From Nocardioides panacis (lineage in GTDB: Bacteria > Actinomycetota > Actinomycetes > Propionibacteriales > Nocardioidaceae): a DNA stretch of 64,000 bases. A program made the translations under genes and the position numbers. This document shows positions 24,641 through 33,517 of the stretch, in pieces (positions within the stretch are counted from its first letter, which is position 1; each line of letters begins with the position of its first letter). The DNA is taken from NCBI RefSeq assembly GCF_019039255.1, contig NZ_CP077062.1:2046001-2110000 (forward strand), written 5' to 3'. The notes under the pieces were generated by a model. That model was given only the letters and a program-made list of their open reading frames with translations. It had not been told where the DNA came from and did not search any database.

Positions 24641-25495
24641 GTGTCGAACCTCACGGTGGTCAGCCGGATCGAGCACGACCCCGCCGCGTACGTCCGAACG
24701 TGCGGCACCGTCCTTCGGGAGTTCAACCACCTCACCCAGGATTCCGGAAACGTCTCCTGGCTCGTGGAGTCAGCGGGTCAGCGCCTGTTCGTGAAGACCG
24801 CCGGACCACCGGGTCCCCCGGCACCGGGGGCCCCGGTCCCCTCCTTCGATCACGCAGGGCGCGTCAGTCTGTTGCGGAACGCCGTGGACCTGGCGACGTC
24901 CTGCGATCACCCTGCGCTGCCCGCCCTGCTGAACGTCATCGAGTCGCCCGTAGGGCCGGCCCTTGTCTACGAGGCCGCCTCCGGAGACCTGATCCGTGTG
25001 CCGGGTGATCAACGAGGCGACCCGACCTCGCCCTACCAGCGGTTGGCGCACCTGCCGGCATCGGCGCTGTTCGGTCTGTTCGACACGCTCATCGACGTGC
25101 ACGTGGCCCTCGCCGCCGCCGGATGGGTGGCTGGCGACTTGTACGACGGCTGTCTCATCGTCGACTTCCGGGCACCGACCCTGAGCGTCATCGACCTCGA
25201 TTCCTACCGGCGGGGTCCGACGACCAACGACATGGGCCGCATGTTCGGGTCCACTCGGTTCATGGCTCCCGAGGAGTTCGAGCTTGGCGCGCAGCTCGAT
25301 CAGCGAACGACCGTGTTCACCCTCGGTCGAATCGTGTGGCACTTCGCCACCCGACTGACCGATGAACCTGCAGCGTTCTGCGGGACCGCCGGGCTGGCGA
25401 GGGTGATCCAGAAGGCGTGCGAGCCGCTCCCGGCTGACCGCCATGCAAGCGTTGCTGATCTGGGCAGGGCCTGGAACAGCGTCCTGCACCCCTAG
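24641..25495 (+). CDS. serine/threonine-protein-kinase-like protein
   Basis: The GTG start at 24641 gives 284 residues. A kinase fold is suggested by FVKTAG (VAIK Lys, about residue 51), VYEAASGDL hinge, VAGDLYDGCLIVDF (catalytic Asp and Asn/Cys position), SVIDLDSY (DFG equivalent) and RFMAPEEF (APE). The glycine-rich loop is absent (FNHLTQDSGNVSWLV instead) and the catalytic Asn is Cys, so it may be weakly active or a pseudokinase. It has no transmembrane segment or PASTA repeats. No partner gene is apparent. Confidence 0.8.
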   Translation: MSNLTVVSRIEHDPAAYVRTCGTVLREFNHLTQDSGNVSWLVESAGQRLFVKTAGPPGPPAPGAPVPSFDHAGRVSLLRNAVDLATSCDHPALPALLNVIESPVGPALVYEAASGDLIRVPGDQRGDPTSPYQRLAHLPASALFGLFDTLIDVHVALAAAGWVAGDLYDGCLIVDFRAPTLSVIDLDSYRRGPTTNDMGRMFGSTRFMAPEEFELGAQLDQRTTVFTLGRIVWHFATRLTDEPAAFCGTAGLARVIQKACEPLPADRHASVADLGRAWNSVLHP

Positions 25496-25513
25496 CCCCC
25501 CCTCGAGCGCGCG

Positions 25514-26335
25514 TCAGAGCGCGACATCTCCTGCAGGGCCGGCCGTCTGACCTGGATCGGTCAGGGTGTCCAGGTCCAGCAGTCGAACGTTGCCTGCATC
25601 CTGGTTCGCCGCCAGCGACCAGACCGTCGTCGCGTGCGTGGCGCCAGGCAGCCGTACGACGGTCTCACCGGCCACGTGGAAGTGGCCATGGGCGAGGACC
25701 AGGGGCATGACGCCGACAACCGCTCGGGTGATCTTCGCGACGCCGTCGTCCGCGTAGGCAAGGATGGAGTCCGGCCAGCCCCAGGGGTTGTTCGTGAGGG
25801 TGTCCGCGACGGGGTCGGTGCAGTACGGGGGTCCGGGGCTGTCGTGGGTGAGCATGACCTCGGCATGGCCGCCAGCGATCGTGGCATCGACGTGTTCCTC
25901 TCGGATCACCTCGGTCGGCCACCAGTCAACGCCCTCGGTCAGGAGCAGCCGGTTCACTGACGGCGCACCACCGAGGGCAACGAACGAGCGGCTGCCCATG
26001 TGCCAACGATGACCTCGCGGCAGCAAGGTGACGTGGTCGGAGACGACGATCGGCTTGTGGCTGCCGCCCTCCCCCTGCCAACGGGGCTCCGCCCACAGCT
26101 CATCCAGACGGCCCCAGTTCTCGTGATTGCCGTTGATGCCGAGGAGCCGAATCCCGAACTCGGCGCACACCGACTCGATGGCGGCTAGGTACCCCTCGGG
26201 GTCAGTGCCCATCCCGAACCGGAGGTCGCCCAACTGGCAGACCACCTGCACGTCACCGCGCTCTCCGAGCGTTCGGAGCACACGGACGGCCCAATCCCGG
26301 TCGCCCTCGAGGTCGCCGATCAGCGCGATGATCAT
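25514..26335 (-). CDS. calcineurin-like metallophosphoesterase
   Basis: From ATG 26335 (MIIALIGDLEG) the 273-residue protein has the metal-binding set of this superfamily: IGDLEGDRDW, VCQLGDLRFG, INGNHENWG and VLAHGHFHVAG, with MLTHDSPGPP between. The motif order D-x-H/E, GD, GNHE, H, GHxH is complete except that the first H is E. It probably hydrolyses a nucleotide or nucleic-acid phosphoester with a dinuclear metal; the substrate is not identifiable. An outer in-frame Met exists at 26347. Confidence 0.88.
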   Translation of the reverse strand: MIIALIGDLEGDRDWAVRVLRTLGERGDVQVVCQLGDLRFGMGTDPEGYLAAIESVCAEFGIRLLGINGNHENWGRLDELWAEPRWQGEGGSHKPIVVSDHVTLLPRGHRWHMGSRSFVALGGAPSVNRLLLTEGVDWWPTEVIREEHVDATIAGGHAEVMLTHDSPGPPYCTDPVADTLTNNPWGWPDSILAYADDGVAKITRAVVGVMPLVLAHGHFHVAGETVVRLPGATHATTVWSLAANQDAGNVRLLDLDTLTDPGQTAGPAGDVAL

Positions 26336-26616
26336 GGACCGGAGCATGGCATCTGCGCACACGCCTGCCGGTCGTCCGACATGCCCCTGAGGCCGGGGAG
26401 GTGTTCTCCTACGCGGCCCCAACGAGCGGCTCCGGCGCCATCTGGTCACCGGCGAGCGTGGACACCGGCGGTCGGGGAACCGGACATCGACGTAGAGGTG
26501 GGTCGAGAGATGGGGCTCGACGTAGGTTCGTGGGGTTCCCCTCGTCGTGTGGCGCCCTGATCATCCCGGACGTGGTTCATACTACGAACGTGCCGGTCTC
26601 GTCAGGGACCGGCTTC

Positions 26617-26690
26617 GCGGACGTGGTGTAGTTGCAGCACGCTTCCCTTCCAGGGAAGAGGTCGAGGTTCAAATCCTCGCGTCCGCTCCA
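26617..26690 (+). tRNA. tRNA-Gly (anticodon UCC), 3' CCA encoded
   Basis: The acceptor stem GCGGACG pairs with CGTCCGC, the anticodon stem CTTCC with GGAAG around loop CTTCCAG giving anticodon UCC, and the T arm CGAGG/CCTCG encloses TTCAAAT. A discriminator T and an encoded CCA (26688-26690) follow. tRNA genes are common integration sites, and the adjacent downstream DNA holds gene remnants. The 280 bases upstream show no gene. Confidence 0.97.
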
Positions 26691-26779
26691 TACGTGGAGA
26701 CCGGAGCCGTACAGCCTCCGTGATCTCCCGGCCGGGCCATGGACTCGTGTCGCACGGATCCGCACCTGGGCGGAACCTT

Positions 26780-27345
26780 TCAGAGTCGTTGCTCGCCGGG
26801 CTGTCGGGTCAGCGAGGGGCCGTTCTCGCTGACGGCCCAGCTGGCGAGCAGGGCGAGCGCGTCTTCGGTCGCGGACCCCGGTTCGGGAGGTAGGTGACCA
26901 GGCTGGTACTCGTGGTCCCCTGCGAGACGTCGTGGGCGCCGGCGCCGGCGTTGAGATCCGTCCGGGTGTATCCGGGGTCGGCGGCGTTGACACGCATGGC
27001 GGGGAGGGCGCGGGAGTACTTCAGCGTGAGCAGGTTGAGGGCCGTCTTGGACACCGCGTAGACCGGCGGAACGACCTGCCAGTCGAAGTAGTCGAACTCG
27101 ATCGTGTCCTGGAACGAACCCACTCCCGAGGAGACGTTGACGATCCTGGCGTTCTCCGACAGCTCGAGCAGCGGCACGAATGCGTTCGTCACCCGCATCA
27201 CGCCGAGCAGGTTGGTGTCGAGCACGTCCAGGACGTCGTCGGACGTCGCTCGTTCGAGCGGGGCGAAGGTACCGGTGATGCCCGCGTTGTTGATCAGTAC
27301 GTCGACACGTCCGTGCTCCGAGCGCACGCATGCTCGCCCGAGCAG
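26780..27345 (-). pseudogene. truncated SDR oxidoreductase, N-terminus lost, tail frameshifted
   Basis: From about 27345 leftward the frame reads GRVDVLINNAGITGTFAPLE, RIVNVSSGVGS, VYAVSKTALNLLTLKYSRAL and VNAADPGYTRTDL, the second half of an NADP-dependent SDR. The Rossmann start T-G-x-x-x-G-x-G is missing. Near 26888 the sense passes to another frame, PEPGSATEDALALLASW and a stop at 26780; this tail also resembles the end of an MmyB-type regulator. The gene appears cut by a deletion shared with the divergent remnant at 27330. Confidence 0.7.
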
Positions 27346-27782
27346 ATCGGTGGCCGGCGGCGGTCTATGCCGCCGACTGGTGGTTGCTGCGGTGGAATCC
27401 GGCGTGGTCGGCGCTGATGGGAGACCCCATGAACCTCTCCGGGCACTCACGCGATCAGGTCTGGTACGAGATGACCGAGGACACCTCGGCGATGTGGGTC
27501 GATCCTCAGCAACGGGAGCAGTTCCGGGACGCGCTGGTCGGAGACCTACGCGTCGCGCAGGTGGCGCATCCCGATGACGCCGAGCTCGAGGAGCTCGTCC
27601 GAGACCTGCGCAGCATCAGTGCGGAGTTCTCGGACCGCTGGCGCACAGCCCGGCCAGCGGTCTGTCAGGGAGCACGGAAGAGCATCGACTCTGGCTCCGA
27701 CGTACGGATGATCGTCTACACCGCAGAACCGGGCTCCCCCGACGCATCACGACTGAGGTCACTCACCTCCGGCGCCCTCTGA
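27330..27782 (+). pseudogene. XRE-family regulator remnant: MmyB ligand-binding domain without HTH
   Basis: The frame starts abruptly with RADRWPAAVYAADWWLLRWN, PAWSALMGDP, the beginning of the MmyB-like ligand-binding domain, and ends VRMIVYTAEPGSPDASRLRS, its usual close. The preceding helix-turn-helix that defines these actinobacterial XRE regulators is missing, so it cannot bind DNA as such. Such regulators are typically divergent from an SDR gene, exactly the partner left at 26780-27345. An ATG at 27330 is fortuitous. Confidence 0.7.
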
Positions 27783-27847
27783 ACGAGATGACCGCCGCGA
27801 CCAGCCCCTCCGGCCGACGGTCGGCTCGCGGTACGCCGGTCGGTGAC

Positions 27848-28963
27848 CTACGAGGTCAGTCTCAGGTGCAGGGTCGGTCCGAGGAGATCGGCAAGGCGGG
27901 CGGCCTCGCGCTCGAGGGCCTCGTCGGGTCGCTGTCGTCGGTCGAGCCAGGTCACCGTGAGCTGGTCACCCTTGAGCACCCACGTCCCGCACACGACCCC
28001 ACCGACGATCACGGGGTTCGCCTTGCGGGTCATCAGGTCGCGCCGGGACGCCGGGGTCACCCGCACGTCCTTCGTGCCAGGACCGATCACCCACTGGTCG
28101 TGCCCGGGCAGGAATCGCACGGCCTCTGACGGAAGCGTGGCCTCCAAGGCGTCGACGTCCTCGCGCACCACATACGCGAGGGTGCCTTCGACATCGACCG
28201 CGACCAGCCGGTCGCCGAGCTCGGAGAACCAGGTCCTGAGCCGCGCCCGGCCCGCGCTCAGGCCGCTGCCGAGCCAGTAGTGCACGTGGTCCAGCGTCGC
28301 CGGCCCATAGGTCCGGAAGTACGCCGTGACAGCGCGTGGACCGGCTTCGTCGAGGTCGGGGATGCCCTGCCACCTCGGGTTGCGGTCGAGCCGCTGGAAC
28401 GTGTGGGCACCGTCTCGCGGAGGGCCGAAGCTCATGTCGCCCTGCCAGGTCAGCGGCTTGATCAGCGTGCCCGCGCCCTCCTCGAAGACCGGCTGCAGGT
28501 GCCGGTACGCGCGCTGCCCGCTCACCGCCCGGCCCAGCTCGGCGATGGTCAACGGCCCGTCGCTCAGGGCCGCGCGCACTGCGGCCCGGAAGTCCGGCCA
28601 CTCCGATGGAGTGAGCCCGTAGTACTCCACCCAGCTCGGCAGCTCCCACTGCCGTCCGGCCGATCGCAGGGCCAGATAGATGCCGCCCTCTTCAGGCGAG
28701 AGGTAGTGCATCGACCCGCGGAACGCGAACGCCTTGACGACCTCCCCGCGAGCCAGCGCCGCCGCCAGCTCGCCCGGACGCGATGTCCTACGGCGGGTCC
28801 GAACAGCAAGCTCGGCGAGGGACTCGTCCATCGAGAGCACCGCACCCAGCCGACGTACGACGCCCGCGACCGACTCGGACCCGACCGGGTCAAGCAGCTG
28901 CCGACCCATCCGCCAGGCCAGCGCCTGGCCCCACGTCACCGAAGCCCCGGTCGACCTGCCCAT
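27848..28963 (-). CDS. winged-helix DNA-binding protein, HTH_42/AlkZ-like superfamily
   Basis: The 371-residue protein starts TWGQALAWRMGRQLLDPVG and contains AFAFRGSMHYLSPEEGG, VFEEGAGTLIKPLTWQGDMSFG, AVTAYFRTYGPATLDHVHYWLG and PGHDQWVIGPG, the phrase order of actinobacterial winged-helix DNA-binding domain proteins (PF06224). Characterised relatives in this superfamily (AlkZ, AlkX, YcaQ) are DNA glycosylases acting on crosslinks with a Q-x-Q motif; here the corresponding loop is HDQW, so glycosylase activity is doubtful. Starts ATG 28963, monocistronic. Confidence 0.85.
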   Translation of the reverse strand: MGRSTGASVTWGQALAWRMGRQLLDPVGSESVAGVVRRLGAVLSMDESLAELAVRTRRRTSRPGELAAALARGEVVKAFAFRGSMHYLSPEEGGIYLALRSAGRQWELPSWVEYYGLTPSEWPDFRAAVRAALSDGPLTIAELGRAVSGQRAYRHLQPVFEEGAGTLIKPLTWQGDMSFGPPRDGAHTFQRLDRNPRWQGIPDLDEAGPRAVTAYFRTYGPATLDHVHYWLGSGLSAGRARLRTWFSELGDRLVAVDVEGTLAYVVREDVDALEATLPSEAVRFLPGHDQWVIGPGTKDVRVTPASRRDLMTRKANPVIVGGVVCGTWVLKGDQLTVTWLDRRQRPDEALEREAARLADLLGPTLHLRLTS

Positions 28964-29080
28964 CCCCGCAGTCTCGCAGCCATTCCGGACGGAACGCGTC
29001 CTTTTCGGCGGCTGGGCCGTCTCCAGGACGCACCTCGACGAGCCGGTCCCCGAGCACGGACGCTGGACTGTGGTCGTCGC

Positions 29081-29950
29081 TCAGCGGGTCAGCTCGGCCT
29101 CCTCGTCCAGCCGGGTGAGCTTGAGCGGGTTGCGCATGGCGAAGATCCGCGTGATCAGCCCGTCCTCCACGAGGACGCTGACGATCGTGGTGCCGCCCAC
29201 CTCGTCCTCGATCCGCAGGCCGACCGCACCGTTGAGCCGGAGGGTCCCGATCACGGGATTGACCGCCACCGCCGGGTACGGCCGCAGCAGGTTCACCACC
29301 TTCTTCACCCCGACCACGGGCACCCGCACGGCCTGCGCGATCCCGCCGCCGTCGGCGAGGAGCACCACGTCCGGGGCAAGAACATCCATCAGGCCCTGCA
29401 CGTCACCAGCCGTCACCGCGGCGACGAACCGTTCCACCACCTGCTGCTGCTCGGTGCGGTCGACCTGCACGCGTGGCCGTCGCGCAGCCACGTGCTCCCG
29501 GGCCCGGTGCGCCACTTGACGGACCGCCGCCTGCGACTTGTCCACGGCGGCCGCGATCTCGTCGTACGGGACGTCGAAGACCTCGCGCAGCACGAACACC
29601 GCACGTTCGGTCGGCGTGAGCGTCTCCAGCACGGTGAGCATCGCGATCGACACGCCCTCGGCCAGCTCGAGGTCCTCGGCCACCCCCGGACCGGTCAGCA
29701 GGGGCTCAGGCAGCCACTCGCCGACATACTCCTCACGGCGGCGGCTGAGCGTCCGGAGCCGGTTGAGTGACTGACGCGTGACAGAGCGGACCAAGTACGC
29801 GCGCGGGTGCTGCACCATCGCCTGGTCGACCGCCGCCCACCGCAACCAGGTCTCCTGGACGACGTCCTCCGCGTCAGCAGCGGAGCCGAGCATCTCGTAG
29901 GCGACCGTGAAGAGCAGGCTGCGGTGGGTGACGAACGGGTCGACGCTCAT
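29081..29950 (-). CDS. sigJ: ECF41-type sigma factor with SnoaL-like C-terminal extension
   Basis: ATG 29950 gives 289 residues: sigma-70 region 2 (FTVAYEMLGSAADAEDVVQETWLRW), region 4 (TLTPTERAVFVLREVFDVPYDEIA) and from about residue 170 a SnoaL-like domain with LLADGGG, the regulatory motif of group ECF41. In that group the C-terminal domain replaces a classical anti-sigma factor and tunes activity. The start overlaps the carboxymuconolactone decarboxylase stop by ATGA, the standard ECF41 pairing. The symbol follows the mycobacterial homologue. Confidence 0.92.
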   Translation of the reverse strand: MSVDPFVTHRSLLFTVAYEMLGSAADAEDVVQETWLRWAAVDQAMVQHPRAYLVRSVTRQSLNRLRTLSRRREEYVGEWLPEPLLTGPGVAEDLELAEGVSIAMLTVLETLTPTERAVFVLREVFDVPYDEIAAAVDKSQAAVRQVAHRAREHVAARRPRVQVDRTEQQQVVERFVAAVTAGDVQGLMDVLAPDVVLLADGGGIAQAVRVPVVGVKKVVNLLRPYPAVAVNPVIGTLRLNGAVGLRIEDEVGGTTIVSVLVEDGLITRIFAMRNPLKLTRLDEEAELTR

Positions 29951-30531
29951 GCTCGGGACGCTACCCCGGGGCGCTCCGCGAGCGGCTCGAGGTGGCAGGC
30001 GGCCGCGAAGCCCTCGGACTCGATCCCGAGCGCGACGTTGCTGCGCGTGGTGAGGTTCGCGAACCCGATCACCGAGGTGAGCTCGACGACGGCCGCCGCG
30101 CCCAGCTGGTCGTGGAGGCTGGCCACCATCTCGTCGGTCACCGCCGGTGGGGTGCTGCTGATCGCCTCGGCGTACTCCAGGACCTCCCGCTCCAGCGGGG
30201 TGAAGACCTCGGACTCCCGCCACCGCGGGATCTCACGCGCTCGGTCGACGTCGAGTCCCTCGTTGAAGGCCATGAAGTAGTTGAGGTCCAGGCACCACGA
30301 GCAGCCGATGTACGACGCCACGGCCATGTGCGCGAACGACTTCAGGGTCTGATCGCACCGGTCCCACTTCTGCAGCTTCTGGCCGAAGGCCATCGATGCC
30401 TTCAGCACCGGCACGTTGTGCCACATCACTCCGAGCGACTCGGGCACCCGTCCGAACATCCTCTTGCTGACTGTCTTGACGAGTGCGCCGTACAGGCCGG
30501 TGATCTCTGTGGCCGGGATCCGGATGGTCAT
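29947..30531 (-). CDS. carboxymuconolactone decarboxylase-family protein (ECF41 partner)
   Basis: ATG 30531 follows AGGAGGAG. The 194-residue alpha-helical protein carries the AhpD-like redox motif in SYIGCSWCLDLNYF (C-x-x-C, about residue 86) followed by the downstream His-containing helix pattern seen in alkylhydroperoxidase-like CMD proteins. ECF41 sigma genes are known to be linked to carboxymuconolactone decarboxylases or oxidoreductases, which are their likely targets. It precedes the sigma gene with a four-base overlap, so the two are made together. Confidence 0.92.
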   Translation of the reverse strand: MTIRIPATEITGLYGALVKTVSKRMFGRVPESLGVMWHNVPVLKASMAFGQKLQKWDRCDQTLKSFAHMAVASYIGCSWCLDLNYFMAFNEGLDVDRAREIPRWRESEVFTPLEREVLEYAEAISSTPPAVTDEMVASLHDQLGAAAVVELTSVIGFANLTTRSNVALGIESEGFAAACHLEPLAERPGVASRA

Positions 30532-30568
30532 GACTCCTCCTAGGCGTCGAACTTGCTGTCGACATCCA

Positions 30569-30595
30569 GACACCGACCGGGCGCACCCTGTGACA
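30569..30595 (-). promoter_or_regulatory. ECF41-type promoter upstream of the CMD-sigma operon
   Basis: On the minus strand TGTCACA (30595-30589) is followed after exactly 16 bases by TGTC (30572-30569), close to the ECF41 consensus TGTCACA-N16-CGTC. It ends 37 bases before the CMD start codon. Position, spacing and a near-perfect -35 argue for autoregulation of the operon by its own sigma factor. Confidence 0.75.
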
Positions 30596-30684
30596 ACCGG
30601 TCGGCTTATCTGACGCCGGATGCCGTGCGAGGCTCACGTCTCAAGCTGCGGGAAGAAGGTGACGGCCTGGCCGGTTGTAGGCAC

Positions 30685-31704
30685 ATGAAGAAGATCGGCT
30701 TCCTGTCCTTCGGCCACTGGAACCCCTCGCCGCACTCGCAGGCGCGGACGGCCTCCGACGTACTGCTGCAGTCCATCGACCTCGCGGTGGCTGCCGAGGA
30801 GGTCGGCGCGGACGGCGCCTACTTCCGGGTGCACCACTTCGCTCGACAGCTCGCCTCGCCGTTCCCGCTCCTCGCGGCGGCGGGCGCCAAGACCAGTCGT
30901 ATCGAGCTCGGCACCGGCGTGATCGACATGCGCTACGAGAACCCGCTCTACATGGCCGAGGACGCCGGCGCCGCTGACCTGATCGCCGGCGGCAGGTTGC
31001 AGCTCGGCATCAGCCGCGGGTCACCGGAGCAGGTGAACGAGGGCTACAAGTACTTCGGCTACGACCCGGGCGAGGGCAACGACCACGCCGACATGGCGCG
31101 CGAGCACGCCCGGGTGTTCCTCGAGGTGATCGACGGGCAGCGGTTCGCCGAGCCGAGCCCGCGGCCGATGTTCCCCAACCCGCCCGGCCTGCTGGGCATC
31201 GAGCCGCAGTCGCCCGGCCTACGGGACCGGATCTGGTGGGGTGCCGGGACGCGCAAGACCGCCGTCTGGACGGCGGAGCAGGGCATGAACCTGATGAGCT
31301 CGACGCTGCTCACCGAGGACACCGGTGTGCCGTTCCACCAGCTCCAGGCCGAGCAGATCCAGATGTTCCGGAGCGCTTGGAAGGAAGCCGGCCACGAGCG
31401 CCAGCCGCGGGTGTCGGTCAGCCGCAGCATCTTCCCGATCGTCAACAGCACCGACCGCGCGTACTTCGGTGCGGAGTCGCGGAGTGCGGACCAGGTCGGG
31501 TTCATCGATGGCGGCACGGCCCGGTTCGGCAAGACGTACGCCGGGGAGGTCGACCAGCTCGTCAAGGAGCTCGCCGGGGACGAGGCGATCGCCGCCGCGG
31601 ACACGCTGCTGCTGACGATCCCGAACCAGCTGGGCGTCGACTACAACGCGCACCTGCTGGACAGCATCGTGCGGTACGTCGCGCCGGAGCTGGGCTGGCG
31701 CTGA
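30685..31704 (+). CDS. LLM-class flavin-dependent oxidoreductase
   Basis: ATG 30685 gives a 339-residue bacterial luciferase-like protein: MKKIGFLSFGHW, AEEVGADGAYFRVHHFARQL, LGTGVIDMRYENPLYMAEDAG, GISRGSPEQ and IWWGAGTRKTAVWTA. The TIM-barrel enzymes use FMN or F420 to oxidise or reduce small molecules; this subgroup is of unknown substrate. It is divergent from the CMD-sigma operon, leaving about 90 bases between the ECF41 promoter and its start, so co-regulation is conceivable but not visible on the plus strand. Confidence 0.88.
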   Translation: MKKIGFLSFGHWNPSPHSQARTASDVLLQSIDLAVAAEEVGADGAYFRVHHFARQLASPFPLLAAAGAKTSRIELGTGVIDMRYENPLYMAEDAGAADLIAGGRLQLGISRGSPEQVNEGYKYFGYDPGEGNDHADMAREHARVFLEVIDGQRFAEPSPRPMFPNPPGLLGIEPQSPGLRDRIWWGAGTRKTAVWTAEQGMNLMSSTLLTEDTGVPFHQLQAEQIQMFRSAWKEAGHERQPRVSVSRSIFPIVNSTDRAYFGAESRSADQVGFIDGGTARFGKTYAGEVDQLVKELAGDEAIAAADTLLLTIPNQLGVDYNAHLLDSIVRYVAPELGWR

Positions 31705-31714
31705 CACTGTCCGC

Positions 31715-31740
31715 CGTCCGGCCGTCCAACGTGCCGGACG
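31715..31740. terminator. CGTCCGGC/GCCGGACG hairpin
   Basis: An eight-base perfect stem with a ten-base loop occupies the 39-base gap between the LLM gene stop and the convergent GNAT stop. Bidirectional terminator by position. Confidence 0.6.
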
Positions 31741-31743
31741 ACG

Positions 31744-32250
31744 TCAGAGCGTGGGACCACGGGCCGTGTCCAGGACGAAGACGAACTCCTCGATTCCGTC
31801 GTCGGGTGCCGGCGGCTGCTCCTCCTGCAGGAGATCGCGCCGGAAGCCACACTTGTCCAGGACGCGGGCCGACCCCACGTTGTGCACCGCGACATGGGCG
31901 TACAGCGGCCGGATCGACACCTCGTCCACGAACAGGGCGAGCGCCCGGGTGGCGATGCCGCGACCCCAGCACTCGCGTCCGACCCAGTAGCCGAGCAGCT
32001 GCTGCCCCTCCTCCTGCCAGCTGCCGAGATAGCCGGCCACCAGGCCGTCCGCCACGATGGTGCGCACGACGTTCGTGTCATCGGCGCGGACCTTCGCCCA
32101 GTGCGCCGCGAACTGATCTCTGTCGCGGGCGGGAAACGCCGCCATCGCGACCGCCTGCGGATCCGCCTGGTGGTCGAAGAACACGTCGAGATCCCGGTCC
32201 TCGACCCTCCTGAGACGCACCACGGGTGTCGCCGTGTGGGGTCTGGTCAT
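31744..32250 (-). CDS. GNAT acetyltransferase (RimJ/RimL-like)
   Basis: From ATG 32250 the 168-residue protein reads VVRLRRVEDRDLDVFFDHQ, YWVGRECWGRGIATRAL (acetyl-CoA motif R/Q-x-x-G-x-G/A) and HNVGSARVLDKCGFRR, the C-terminal motif of the RimJ/RimL-type branch. These acetylate N-termini or amines; no target is known. Convergent with the LLM oxidoreductase gene. Confidence 0.88.
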   Translation of the reverse strand: MTRPHTATPVVRLRRVEDRDLDVFFDHQADPQAVAMAAFPARDRDQFAAHWAKVRADDTNVVRTIVADGLVAGYLGSWQEEGQQLLGYWVGRECWGRGIATRALALFVDEVSIRPLYAHVAVHNVGSARVLDKCGFRRDLLQEEQPPAPDDGIEEFVFVLDTARGPTL

Positions 32251-32447
32251 GGTCCGGTCACTCCTCGCCTCGGTCCTTGCGTCGACCACCGTGGGTGCGG
32301 GTGGCGCCCGACACCTACGTCCAGGCAGCCCACCTCGACGAGCACGACTATGTCAGCGACCACCGACATACCGTTTCCGCCAACTCGATCCACAGTGCGG
32401 CACGATGAGCTCGCTTCCGTGCACGCCCTATGAGGTAGTTTGTCGAG

Positions 32448-33446
32448 ATGAAGCCGATCCAGATCGGTCTGGTGGCGGACCCCGCCTCGCCCACCGAGAT
32501 CGCGGGACGGATGAGTGACCTCGACCCGCCTGACGGTGGTGGTCGTGGCGCCTGGGACGTGGAGGTCTTGAGCGAGCCGTTCACGACGGGTTCGGAGGAC
32601 GTCGACACCGCGGTGGGCCGGTTGCAGGACCAGGCTCGCCAGAACGACTGGGACATCGTGATCGGCTTGACCGAGCTTCCGCTTCGGGACCGTGACGGCC
32701 GGTATCTGCTGGTCGAGACCGACCCGCAGCGACGTACGGCTGTGCTGTCGCTACCCGCTCTGGGCGGAATCCGGGTGCAGGCACGGACCCGTCACGCAGT
32801 GCGCACGCTCGTCGACGGGATGGCCGACACCAGCTCGCAGGACGAGCACCGCGTGCGCCTCCCCCACCGCAGCGGTCGCTGGCGGCTGCTCACTGGCATG
32901 GTGCTCGCCAACCGTCCGTGGCTCCTCGTGCCCGGACTCAAGTCCGCGCTCGTCGCGGCGCTGGCAACCGGAGCCATCGCCACCATCAACTCCACGGTGT
33001 GGCTGCTGGCCGGCTCCTTGTCCTGGTGGCGACTCCTCGTCGCGACGATCGCCTCCGTCGCGCTCGTCGTCGGCTGGCTCGTCATCGACGGCGAGCTGTG
33101 GGACCGCCCCGACGACGATTCCGCGCACGCCAAGGAAAGGTCCCGCCTCTACAACACCTCGACGCTGGTGACCCTGACCACCGGGGTGCTGATCTGCTAC
33201 CTCGCGCTCTACGTGGTGAACCTGATGTGGGCGCTGTTCGTCCTCGACCCCGCCGTGATGGGCGGCTACCTGCACTCGTCACTGGGCTACCGTGACCTGT
33301 TCGTGCTGTCCTGGTTCGTCGCGTCGGCCGCGACCGTCGGCGGCGCCCTGGGGACTGGCCTCGAGTCGGACGAGGCGATCCGCGCGGCCGCCTACTCGAA
33401 GCGCGAGGAGGAGCGGCGCGACCGGATCGCACGCGAAAGGACCTGA
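32448..33446 (+). CDS. membrane protein of unknown function
   Basis: The 332-residue product has a soluble N-terminal domain (1-150) with QNDWDIVIGLTELPLRDRDG and LPALGG, then four hydrophobic segments (about 165-185, 190-212, 245-270, 285-305) and a charged Arg/Glu tail. The soluble part resembles a DUF-type nucleotide- or metal-handling fold seen in actinobacterial membrane proteins but no family is assigned. A ribosome site is weak; GAGGTAGTTTGTCG precedes ATG 32448. Confidence 0.75.
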   Translation: MKPIQIGLVADPASPTEIAGRMSDLDPPDGGGRGAWDVEVLSEPFTTGSEDVDTAVGRLQDQARQNDWDIVIGLTELPLRDRDGRYLLVETDPQRRTAVLSLPALGGIRVQARTRHAVRTLVDGMADTSSQDEHRVRLPHRSGRWRLLTGMVLANRPWLLVPGLKSALVAALATGAIATINSTVWLLAGSLSWWRLLVATIASVALVVGWLVIDGELWDRPDDDSAHAKERSRLYNTSTLVTLTTGVLICYLALYVVNLMWALFVLDPAVMGGYLHSSLGYRDLFVLSWFVASAATVGGALGTGLESDEAIRAAAYSKREEERRDRIARERT

Positions 33447-33517
33447 GCGGTCCGGTATGCCCGGATGCGAGGTGTGTGCGCCTGGCGTCCCGGGCGCCTT
33501 CGCACACGCCTCATCAT

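Noticed and set aside
26617-27345. Integrated element at the tRNA-Gly
   Set aside because: No integrase, no repeat of the tRNA 3' end and no foreign-composition block are visible; the adjacent remnants are explained by deletion.
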